Notes under the pieces: model-generated
What the model was told of the DNA's origin: nothing
Seen by the model: only the letters and a program-made list of their open reading frames with translations
The model's database searches: none
Shown: positions 17,858-25,674 of the stretch, in pieces
How positions within the stretch are numbered: the stretch's first letter is position 1
Layout of the letters: each line of letters starts with the position of its first letter
Translations under genes and position numbers: made by a program
Assembly: GCA_964390495.1 (NCBI GenBank)
Contig: CAYMIN010000004.1
Span: forward strand, 62,001-126,000
DNA from: UBA11051 sp964390495
GTDB taxonomy: Bacteria > Armatimonadota > Zipacnadia > Zipacnadales > UBA11051
Direction of reading: 5' to 3'
DNA: 64,000 nucleotides

Positions 17858-19579
17858 ATGGAGCACGAATTGACAGCGGCCCGGCCCGCTCAGCATGACC
17901 CAACAGTATCGCGCCTGCGCGCAGGCCTGCTGGTAGCGTTGCTGGCGATCGCGCTGCTGGTGAGGCTCTACGGCATCTTCGACCGTGGCATCATGCTGTG
18001 GGATGAAGGCTCCTATCTGATGGAGGGGCGCTTCATCGCCAGTGGGCTGAAGGCGGCGGTGTGGAAGCTGGCCGGGACCGTGGTGCCGTGGGTTTCTGAA
18101 CCCACCGGCGAGCAGATCCGCCAACTGGTCGCCGGAATCGCCCCCGGGATCATGGGCAAGCCCGGTCACGCCGGTCTCATCGCGCTGTTCATGCTGATCT
18201 TTGGCGACCACCTCTATACTCCGGCCCTGCTCGCGATCGTCTGCAGCCTGGTCATCATGTACCTGGTCTATCGTCTGGGGCTTGCTTATACCGGTCCGGT
18301 CGGCGCCTTGGCGGCGGTCTATGTCCTGGCGATCTCGCCCTACTACCTGTTCTATAGCCGCGTCGGGCTGGCCGAGATGGATTTCGCCCTCGGCGGGCTG
18401 CTGGTGGTATGGCTGCTGTGGCGACAGATGCAAAGCGAAAAGCTGCCCTCCAACCGCGCTGTGCTGGCCTGGGGTTTGTTGACCGGCGCCGTTTTCCTAA
18501 TCAACTATCGCGCCTACATCCTCCTGGCGTTGGTGCTTTTCTGGCTCGGTGTAATGCTGCTGCGTCGCAGGGCGTCGCCGGGCCTGACCATTTCGCGTGT
18601 CGCCTGCCTCGGTGTCGGGTTCATCATACCCCTGGTGGTGATGGAGGGCCTGTACCGGCTCGGTGCCGGCATCGCGCAAACCGTCCGGCCGGGCATGGAG
18701 TTCCGCACCTATTTCGACCAACTGCTGTGGCTGGCGACGGCTCACGGCGGCGAGCCCCTGACCCTCGTCAATCTCCCGACATATGCGTATCTGCTGATGA
18801 AGTGGGAGTTTCCCGCTTTGGTGCTGCTTGTCGTGGGCAGCTTCGCCGCCCTCAAGCGGCGGCGCATGGACGACTGGCTGGTGCTGAGCTTCTTCTACCT
18901 GCCGATGCTGCAGTGGTCGCTGCGGGCGGATGGCTACGCGCGGCTGGCGGTGTTGAATCTGCCGCTGTACGGCCTGCTGGTGGGGCTGGGCTTTCGGACA
19001 CTGCTTCCCGGTCGGCTTCAGGGCGCGCGCATGATAGTGCTCACAGTAGCTCTGGTCATCCTGCTGGGGTCAACAGCGCTCTACTGCGACCTGCCCATTC
19101 TGCAGGCGAAATCCCTGCATGGCCGGGCTTTGGCTCTGACTGCCGAGGCCGGCTCGCGGCAGATTATAGACACCAATCCGGGCGTCGGCGCAGTGCATGA
19201 GGAGCTGTACCGGCTGGAGGACAACATCCGGCTGCCGGAGCTGCCCGACGAGGCCCTCAAGACCCTACACCGGGCCGAGCAGCATGGCGCCAAGTACCTG
19301 ATTACCGACATGCAGCGCTTCGTCAGCGGCACGCGGCTGCTGAGCCTGCCTCGCTACCGCCGCAGCGCCTGTCATGCCATCGAGACCCGCTGCCGGCCCG
19401 TGTGGGAGGCTCCCCACCTGCGGGGCCTATTTTTTCACTACTGCTTCGAGCACAACTGGGGCTTGCGGCAGACCTTGCAGCTTTATCGCGCCTACCGCGA
19501 GGATTCCGACTTAATCCGCATCTACCGCCTGGAGGATGCGATTGCGGCTCTGGAGCGAGCTCGCCAGGAAGGAGATTAG
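17858..19579 (+). CDS. GT39/ArnT-like integral membrane glycosyltransferase
   Basis: A 573-residue polytopic membrane protein with about 10-12 hydrophobic segments, beginning LLVALLAIALLVRLYGI. MLWDEGSYLMEGRF carries the acidic D-E pair after the first transmembrane segment that is typical of the PMT_2 / ArnT / glycosyltransferase family 39 (GT-C fold), which use lipid-linked sugars as donors and transfer outside the membrane. Later helices and the soluble C-terminal region (after about residue 400) are poorly conserved. The acceptor (protein, lipid A or a polymer) cannot be told. There is no good Shine-Dalgarno before the ATG at 17858. The downstream isomerase gene begins 57 bp later on the same strand. 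Confidence 0.82.
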   Translation: MEHELTAARPAQHDPTVSRLRAGLLVALLAIALLVRLYGIFDRGIMLWDEGSYLMEGRFIASGLKAAVWKLAGTVVPWVSEPTGEQIRQLVAGIAPGIMGKPGHAGLIALFMLIFGDHLYTPALLAIVCSLVIMYLVYRLGLAYTGPVGALAAVYVLAISPYYLFYSRVGLAEMDFALGGLLVVWLLWRQMQSEKLPSNRAVLAWGLLTGAVFLINYRAYILLALVLFWLGVMLLRRRASPGLTISRVACLGVGFIIPLVVMEGLYRLGAGIAQTVRPGMEFRTYFDQLLWLATAHGGEPLTLVNLPTYAYLLMKWEFPALVLLVVGSFAALKRRRMDDWLVLSFFYLPMLQWSLRADGYARLAVLNLPLYGLLVGLGFRTLLPGRLQGARMIVLTVALVILLGSTALYCDLPILQAKSLHGRALALTAEAGSRQIIDTNPGVGAVHEELYRLEDNIRLPELPDEALKTLHRAEQHGAKYLITDMQRFVSGTRLLSLPRYRRSACHAIETRCRPVWEAPHLRGLFFHYCFEHNWGLRQTLQLYRAYREDSDLIRIYRLEDAIAALERARQEGD

Positions 19580-19636
19580 CCGCGAGCCTGCGAAACAGAT
19601 ACAACCGTTGTCAACTTGTCGCTGCGGAGGTCAGAA

Positions 19637-20422
19637 ATGAAACTAGGCTGTTCGACACTGCTATTCGGCGGATACGACCTTGACACCGCGCTGGCCGGCA
19701 TCGCCAAGGCCGGTTATGAGGCCATCGAGCTGGCCTCGATACCGGGCATGGGCATGCACTTCGAGCCGGGCCGCGGCGATGCCTACTACCGGGAAATCAG
19801 GCAGAAGGTCGCGGATGCCGGCCTGATCATCGAGTCAACCGGTATCGGCGGGGCTTTCATCAAGGACGGCTTCGAGGCGCTGGTCAAGGCTACCGCCAAG
19901 TTGGGCGCACCATGTATCACCACCAGCTCCGGTGGAGCCTCCGGTGATGAAGAGTATTGGACCGCGCTGATGCGGCGGATGAAGTGCGCCCGGGTCTGTG
20001 CCCGCACCTATGGTGTCAAGCTGTCGTTCAAGCCGCATGTGCGCGGCGCGGTCAACAATGTGGCAAGCTCCCGCCGCTTCATGGAAGAGAATGACAGCGA
20101 GTGGGTGGGCCTCAATATTGACAACACTCATCTGCAGCGCGAGGGGGATGACCCGGTAGCCGCGGTCAAAGAGTTGGCGCCATGGATCCTGACCGCCCGC
20201 ATCCGCGACTATAAATCGGAGGATTTCGGTATCGGGCCGGTCGAGAATCAGATCCCCGGCAAGGGCCAGAGCGATGTCAAGGCCTACTATGAGGCCTTGT
20301 GCCAGGTCGAGGGCCTGGAGTACGCCACCGTCGAGATGGTCGGCTCCAAGGATTTCGAGCTGGCCGAAGTCCAGCGCGTGATCGAGGAGACCATTGCGGC
20401 GCTCAAGAGCTATCAGTCCTGA
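19637..20422 (+). CDS. sugar phosphate isomerase/epimerase (AP endonuclease 2 / xylose isomerase-like TIM barrel)
   Basis: A 261-residue TIM-barrel protein. MKLGCSTLLFGGYDLDTAL, the strand-1 start, GYEAIELASIPGMG, and later strands SFKPHVRG, VGLNIDNTHL, ILTARIRDYKSED and YATVEMVGSKDFE are in the order of the AP_endonuc_2/xylose-isomerase-like family. The conserved acidic and His residues (E in IELAS, D in NIDNTHL, E in TVEMVG) would bind a divalent metal. ATG 19637 follows GCGGAGG; the extended TTG start at 19616 is not favoured. It heads a plus-strand run with a CocE-type hydrolase and a Gfo/Idh enzyme, so a ketose or inositol-type substrate is likely but not proven. Confidence 0.85.
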   Translation: MKLGCSTLLFGGYDLDTALAGIAKAGYEAIELASIPGMGMHFEPGRGDAYYREIRQKVADAGLIIESTGIGGAFIKDGFEALVKATAKLGAPCITTSSGGASGDEEYWTALMRRMKCARVCARTYGVKLSFKPHVRGAVNNVASSRRFMEENDSEWVGLNIDNTHLQREGDDPVAAVKELAPWILTARIRDYKSEDFGIGPVENQIPGKGQSDVKAYYEALCQVEGLEYATVEMVGSKDFELAEVQRVIEETIAALKSYQS

Positions 20423-20446
20423 GCGTACTGATTGGGAGATGCAGCG

Positions 20447-22144
20447 ATGCCTCAGACCGACGGAGCCCTGGGCATAATCGTGGAAGAGAACGTGCGGGTG
20501 CCGATGCGCGACGGGATTGCGCTGAGCACCAATATCTTCCGCCCCGACGCGCCCGGCAAGTTCCCCGCCATCGTCAATCGCACCCCGTATGGGAAGAGCA
20601 AAGGTGGCTTGGAGCGCTATGTGCGCGCCGGCTATGTGGTGCTCAGCCAGGACGCCCGCGGGCGCTATGAATCCGAAGGTGAGTACGTTCTGTACACCGA
20701 TGAGAGCAACCATGACGCCGAAGACGGCTATGACACGGTCGAATGGGCCGCAGTCCAGCCGTGGTGTGACGGCCAGGTCGGCACCTGGGGGACCTCCTAT
20801 CCGGCCTACATGCAGTGGCAGCTTGCGGCTCTGCGACCGCCGCATCTGAGGTGCCTCTGCGCCTGCTCGATCCCGCCGGAGAATACCGAGGTGGACTGGT
20901 GGGGAGCGTTCAAGCCGGCCCGCCGGATCAAATGGTGGCTCTCGACCATCGCCCCGGACTTGCGTCGCCGGGCCGGTTGGCCGCCGCCGCATACAACGGC
21001 TGAGGCCCGCGAGATTTTCGATAAGCTCGAAGGCGCGACCTGGATGGGCTTTCTGCCCTGGCTGGAGTTCCCCAAGCATCTGCCGCCGCCGCTGGATAGA
21101 TATGCCGAGGACTGGCTCAAGCACCCCAACAGGAAGTGCTGGCGCTTCGCCGAGAAGCACGCCGAAATCGAGGTGCCCAACCTGGACTTCTCCGGCTGGT
21201 ACGACCACTGCGCCTCGATGATGCACCTGGCGGGCATGCAGGAGAACGCCCGCAGCGAACTTGCCCGCACTCAGACCAAATTGGTGCTGGGGCCGTGGAA
21301 TCACGGCGGGGCAGGCCAGCGCAAGATCGGCGAGATAGACTTCGGTCCCGCCGCCCAGCTCGATCTCGACGACCTCAAGATCCGCTGGTTCGACCACTGG
21401 CTGAAGGGCATCGCCAATGATGTCGAGCAGTGGCCGGCCTGCCGCTACTTCGTGATGGGCTCCGGCAAGTGGAAATCCGCCCCGACCTGGCCGCCACCGG
21501 ACAAGCCGCAGCGGGAGTATTACATAGGCAGCGACGGGACGGCCAATCCGGTTGACAAATCGGGAACGCTTTCAACCCAATCGCCGGCGGCACCAGGCAG
21601 CGATACCTATACCTACGATCCGCGCGACCCGGTGCCCACGCTGTGGACGCCGGCCTTCTTCACCGTGCCACCGGACCGGCGCCGGCTTGAGTACCGGAGC
21701 GATATCCTCCACTACCGCAGCGAGCCGCTGACCGAGGAGGTCGAGATCGTCGGCTACCCGGAGTTCGTCCTGTACGCATCTTCGTCGGCTTCCGATACGG
21801 ACTTTTTCGTGCGGCTGGTGGATGAGGACCCCGAGGGGATGGCCCTGGAGGTGTGCTATGGCATGGTGCGGGCCCGGCATCGCAACTCGCTCGATGAGGA
21901 GGAGCTGCTCACTCCCGGCGAGGTCACCGAGTTCAGAATCAAGCTCGGCGCGACGGCGAATCGCTTCCTCAAAGGCCATCGCCTCAGAGTGGAGATCACC
22001 AGCAGCGATTTCCCGAATCACGACCGCAACCACAACACCGGCAGGAATGATCTCGCGGACACGGAGCTGGTGCCGGCGCAGCAGACGATAGTGCACTCGC
22101 CCCAGCACCCCTCGCGCCTGATTGTCGGCGTAGATGAAGGCTGA
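20447..22144 (+). CDS. CocE/NonD family hydrolase (X-Pro dipeptidyl-peptidase S15-like)
   Basis: A 565-residue hydrolase. ENVRVPMRDGIALSTNIFRP is the start of the CocE/NonD catalytic domain, VVLSQDARGRYESEG the conserved strand-helix, GTWGTSYPAYMQW the nucleophile elbow (family form G-x-S-Y), and VLGPWNHGG contains the catalytic His. The C-terminal domain (about residue 350 on; ADTELVPAQQTIVHS at the end) is the jelly-roll PepX_C domain. Members hydrolyse acyl or X-Pro bonds; this one lacks a signal peptide. ATG 20447 follows GGGAG at 8 nt. It lies 24 bp after the TIM-barrel isomerase and 57 bp before the Gfo/Idh gene. Confidence 0.88.
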   Translation: MPQTDGALGIIVEENVRVPMRDGIALSTNIFRPDAPGKFPAIVNRTPYGKSKGGLERYVRAGYVVLSQDARGRYESEGEYVLYTDESNHDAEDGYDTVEWAAVQPWCDGQVGTWGTSYPAYMQWQLAALRPPHLRCLCACSIPPENTEVDWWGAFKPARRIKWWLSTIAPDLRRRAGWPPPHTTAEAREIFDKLEGATWMGFLPWLEFPKHLPPPLDRYAEDWLKHPNRKCWRFAEKHAEIEVPNLDFSGWYDHCASMMHLAGMQENARSELARTQTKLVLGPWNHGGAGQRKIGEIDFGPAAQLDLDDLKIRWFDHWLKGIANDVEQWPACRYFVMGSGKWKSAPTWPPPDKPQREYYIGSDGTANPVDKSGTLSTQSPAAPGSDTYTYDPRDPVPTLWTPAFFTVPPDRRRLEYRSDILHYRSEPLTEEVEIVGYPEFVLYASSSASDTDFFVRLVDEDPEGMALEVCYGMVRARHRNSLDEEELLTPGEVTEFRIKLGATANRFLKGHRLRVEITSSDFPNHDRNHNTGRNDLADTELVPAQQTIVHSPQHPSRLIVGVDEG

Positions 22145-22201
22145 TACTCCCATATTGTGACCTGGTCAAAGAGAAGCGTTCTCACTCAGGAGGAATACGA
22201 G

Positions 22202-23194
22202 ATGCTCAAAGTTGGCGTAATTGGTATGCGCGGTATCGGCAATCAACACGCCGATTGCTACGTAAGCAGCGAACATGCCGAGCTGGTCGCGGTATGTGAC
22301 TTGGTGCAGGAGCGGGCCGATGGAGCCGCTGCCCGCCTCGGTGTCAAGGCCTACTACGACATGAACGAGATGCTCGGTACTGAAGACCTCGACATCGTGG
22401 ATGTCTCCACCGGCGGCGTGGAGAACGGCTCCGACCACTATGCGCCGGTGATGGCGGCCCTCAACGCCGGCAAGCACGTTCTGTGCGAGAAGCCGATCAG
22501 CAACAATATCCGCGAGGCGCGGGAGATGGTCGCGACGGCGCAGGAGAAGGGGCTGTGCTTCGGCGTCAACCTCAATCATCGCTTCACCCCGCCGACCTTC
22601 AAGGCCAGAGACTGGATGCAAGAGGGCCGGCTTGGTGAGGTCAATTTCATCAACATGGCGCTGTGGATCGGCAACCCCAAGGATGACGAGTTTTTCCACC
22701 TGCGCGCCCTGCACCCGCACTCGATTGACGTGATGCGCTATTTCTGCGGCTCGGTCGAGTACGTCCAGGCCTTCCTGAAGCGCTCGGAGGGGCGCACCTG
22801 CTGGTCCAACGCCTCGATCAATATGAAGTTCGCCAACGGCGTCATCGGGCACCTGACCGGCAGCTACGATATGACCACCCGGCACCCGATGGAGCGCTGC
22901 GAGGTCGCCGGCACCCAGGGCCGCTTCGTGCTGGATAATGTCTATGAGGACCTGACGCTGTGGCTGCACGATTCGGAGGAGGTCACTACCGTACACAACT
23001 CCATCTTCGGTGGCCTGACCGGCTTCGGCGACACCTTCCGGATGCGGATTCATCGCTTCTGCGAGCAAGTGGCCGAGGGGACCGCTCCGGCGGAGATCGA
23101 GGCCTCCGGCGCTGATGCCCTGCAGGCCCAGGAGGTCATCGAGGCGGCCATCGAGTCGCACCAGACCGGCGAGGTCGTGAAGCTGGAGGTGTGA
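22202..23194 (+). CDS. Gfo/Idh/MocA family oxidoreductase
   Basis: A 330-residue enzyme with VGVIGMRGIGNQHADCY as dinucleotide-binding fingerprint, HVLCEKPISNNIREAR with the EKP motif, FGVNLNHRFTPP, and ALHPHSIDVMRYFCG with the H-x-x-D-type residues expected at the active site. The open frame extends to 22157, but the ATG at 22202 follows AGGAGGAA and begins at the Rossmann strand. It ends a likely plus-strand unit with the isomerase and CocE hydrolase. Sequence distance from the first Gfo/Idh gene (3569-4621) is large, so the two likely act on different substrates. Confidence 0.88.
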   Translation: MLKVGVIGMRGIGNQHADCYVSSEHAELVAVCDLVQERADGAAARLGVKAYYDMNEMLGTEDLDIVDVSTGGVENGSDHYAPVMAALNAGKHVLCEKPISNNIREAREMVATAQEKGLCFGVNLNHRFTPPTFKARDWMQEGRLGEVNFINMALWIGNPKDDEFFHLRALHPHSIDVMRYFCGSVEYVQAFLKRSEGRTCWSNASINMKFANGVIGHLTGSYDMTTRHPMERCEVAGTQGRFVLDNVYEDLTLWLHDSEEVTTVHNSIFGGLTGFGDTFRMRIHRFCEQVAEGTAPAEIEASGADALQAQEVIEAAIESHQTGEVVKLEV

Positions 23195-23223
23195 GCTTGC
23201 ACGCTTGCCGAGAAGTCGAATCA

Positions 23224-23258
23224 AGGCGCGGCACCCTCGCAGAACGGATGCCGCGCCT
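23224..23258. terminator. bidirectional terminator between convergent genes
   Basis: Arms AGGCGCGGCA (23224-23233) and TGCCGCGCCT (23249-23258), 10 bp, perfect. Flanked by TTGATT on the minus side and CGTTAG on the plus side; T runs are weak. Confidence 0.6.
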
Positions 23259-23285
23259 CGTTAGTCGCTCAGTCACCTTCAGCCG

Positions 23286-25649
23286 CTAGCTGAGTATCTC
23301 CGCCAGGCTGTCGGCCCAGGCGTGGCGCATCTCATCCAGGGCTATCTCCGTCTCGAGGTCGCCGGTGCTGAGTGCCAGTTGCGGCTCTTCGGTGACCTCC
23401 CCCAGGCAAGTCAGTCCTAGGCCGTATTCGGCCATGATCTCGGCTACAGCATCCTCCCGCCCGGCTTTGATCTCCATCACGAAGCCGCCGGATTCAGAAA
23501 ACAGCCACTTATCCCAGCGCAGCTCGGTCGCCACGCCGGAGAGGTCCAGGCTCACCCCCAGTCGCCCCTTGGCGTAGCTGCCCAGCATCATCTCACTGAC
23601 CGCCACCAGCAAGCCACCGTCGGAGATGTCGGTACAGGCGGCGATATGGCCGGCCTGGATGGCGTCGGTGATGGCGTAGATCATGTTGCGATGCAGCGTG
23701 AAGTCAACCATCGGGACGTTGGCGCCGAGGCCGTGACCGAGAGCGCGGTAGTAGGCGCTGCCGCCGAGCTCATCGCGGCGCGGCCCGATCATGTAGAGCT
23801 TATCTCCCGTGGCCTTGAGCTGCATGGTCACGGCCTTGGAGTAATCCGGCATCGTCCCCAGGCAGGCGATGATCGGCGAGGGCGATACCGAGCTGCCGGT
23901 CGCTGATTCGTTGTAGAACGAGACATTGCCGGAGATGATGGGCACCGGCGTGTTCTCATGGCCCTTCAGCCAGATATGCTTGGCCGCCTCGGAAAGCCCG
24001 CGCACAGCCTCATCGAACTCCCAGAAGGCCTGCGGCTTTTCGGGATTGCCGAAGTTGAGGCAATCGGTCAGCGCCTGCGGGACGGCGCCGACGGCGGCCA
24101 CATTGCGCATCGCCTCGGCAACCGCATTGACGCCGGCCCAGTAGGGGGAGATATCGCCGTAGAAGGGGTTGCCATCTACGGCCAGCGCCATCGCCGCATC
24201 GCAGCCGTCGAGCGGGGTCATGACGCCCGCGCCGGCTTCACCGGGCCGGATGACGGCATGGCCCTGCACCTCGGAATCGTAGGCGCGGAAGAGGTAAGCT
24301 CGCGAGCAGATATTGGCGTCGGCCAGCACCTTGAGCAGCGCCTCGGTGAGGTCCGGCATGTCGAACTCCGGCTCTGTGCTCGCGAACTCGTAGGCTTCGG
24401 CTGCTCGCTCGTAGGAGATGCCGGCGGTGACTTCATCAATCGGGCACTCGGCGACGATCTTGCCCTGGTATCTAACGCGATAAGTCTTTTCGGTGGTGAT
24501 GCGGCCGATGATGCTGGCGCGCGCCCCTTCGTAGATATTGGGCAGGTCCCAGTCCTGGTTATATATCCTCAGCACCGTATCGGCGAAGGGTTCGGGCACC
24601 ACCAGCAGATAGCGCTCCTGGGTCTCGGCGCAGCAGATGGTCTCGGGGAGCATCTCCGGCAGTGCCACATGCACGGCCTCGAGGTCAATCTCGACGCCGA
24701 AGCCGCCGGCCTGGGGCAGCTCGGAGCTGCCGCAAGCCAAGCCGCCGCCGCCGATATCCTTGACGCCGATGACCAGGCCCTGCGCTTTGGCGGCCTCGCG
24801 CACGGCTTCATTAGCTTTGCGCATCAGCAGCACGTTTTTCAGGAAGGGGTCGTCAACTTGCACGGCGCCGCGGTCCTCGGCCTGCTCCTCCTCGTTCAGG
24901 ATCTTGGAGGCGAAGGCACTGCCGCCGAAGCCCGAATCGTCGGTCGGCTTGCCGACCAGGATCATCACATACGGCTCCGCGGCGGCCTGTGGCGGAACCG
25001 CGCTGTGGATGATGTCCTCTTCAGCCACGATCCCCAGCGCCACCACATTGACCAGGCAGTTGTCATCAAAGGTATCCGAGAAATAGACATCCCCGGCCAG
25101 GTTGGGCACCCCCAGGGCATTGCCGTACTGCCAGATGCCCTCGACTACCCCGTCCACGATCCACTTGGTGCGCTCGGCGTGCTGGCCCTGCGGGTCACCG
25201 AAGCGCAGCGGGTCGGCGGTAGCGACCACGCGCGCCCCCATGCAGTCCACATCCCGGACGATGCCGCCGATGCCGGTGGCCGCGCCCTCTCGCGGCAGCA
25301 CCTGGGAGGGATGATTGTGGCTCTCGTGGGCTATGACGATGCCATAGCGCTTGCCCTCGAACTCGGTGAAGAAGACGATGCCGGCGTCTTCCTCCGGCCC
25401 CAGCATCACATTAGGGCCGGTGGTGTGCAGGTACTTTTTCAGCACCGCCCCCGAACTCTTGTACGAGCAGTGCTCGCTCCACTCGACGTTGAAGATGTGC
25501 ATCTCGGTGAAGGTCGGGTCTCTGCCGAGGAAGCCGGCGATCTGCCGAGCCTCACTAACGGCCAGCCCGACACCGTTTTCATCCATGAACTGTCGCAACT
25601 GCTCGTCATCCATAGTGGATACGGGGAGTCGTCTCTGGTCAATCTGCAT
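23286..25649 (-). CDS. purL: phosphoribosylformylglycinamidine synthase, PurL subunit
   Basis: A 787-residue small-type PurL (B. subtilis 742, T. maritima 603). It makes formylglycinamidine ribonucleotide in de novo purine synthesis, using ammonia delivered by PurQ with PurS as partners. Visible landmarks: HIFNVEWSEHCSYKSS, with the conserved His-Cys; HESHNHPSQVLPREGAATG, the ATP/FGAR-binding segment; AFWEFDEAVRGLSEAA in the middle; and a C-terminal half with GNVSFYNESATG and CTDISDGGLLVA. ATG 25649 follows GAGAGGAC. No purQ or purS lies in the window; both must be elsewhere. It is 25 bp downstream of the heparinase-like gene and may be co-transcribed with it, which is an odd pairing. Confidence 0.95.
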   Translation of the reverse strand: MQIDQRRLPVSTMDDEQLRQFMDENGVGLAVSEARQIAGFLGRDPTFTEMHIFNVEWSEHCSYKSSGAVLKKYLHTTGPNVMLGPEEDAGIVFFTEFEGKRYGIVIAHESHNHPSQVLPREGAATGIGGIVRDVDCMGARVVATADPLRFGDPQGQHAERTKWIVDGVVEGIWQYGNALGVPNLAGDVYFSDTFDDNCLVNVVALGIVAEEDIIHSAVPPQAAAEPYVMILVGKPTDDSGFGGSAFASKILNEEEQAEDRGAVQVDDPFLKNVLLMRKANEAVREAAKAQGLVIGVKDIGGGGLACGSSELPQAGGFGVEIDLEAVHVALPEMLPETICCAETQERYLLVVPEPFADTVLRIYNQDWDLPNIYEGARASIIGRITTEKTYRVRYQGKIVAECPIDEVTAGISYERAAEAYEFASTEPEFDMPDLTEALLKVLADANICSRAYLFRAYDSEVQGHAVIRPGEAGAGVMTPLDGCDAAMALAVDGNPFYGDISPYWAGVNAVAEAMRNVAAVGAVPQALTDCLNFGNPEKPQAFWEFDEAVRGLSEAAKHIWLKGHENTPVPIISGNVSFYNESATGSSVSPSPIIACLGTMPDYSKAVTMQLKATGDKLYMIGPRRDELGGSAYYRALGHGLGANVPMVDFTLHRNMIYAITDAIQAGHIAACTDISDGGLLVAVSEMMLGSYAKGRLGVSLDLSGVATELRWDKWLFSESGGFVMEIKAGREDAVAEIMAEYGLGLTCLGEVTEEPQLALSTGDLETEIALDEMRHAWADSLAEILS

Positions 25650-25674
25650 GGTACTTGTCCTCTCTGCGGCTGAG

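Noticed and set aside
19835..21397. 520-residue open frame on the minus strand
   Set aside because: It lies opposite well-supported isomerase and CocE genes, has no recognisable family, and is a typical high-GC antisense shadow.
23958..25673. 571-residue open frame on the plus strand
   Set aside because: Entirely antisense to purL; composition looks like a shadow of a high-GC gene.
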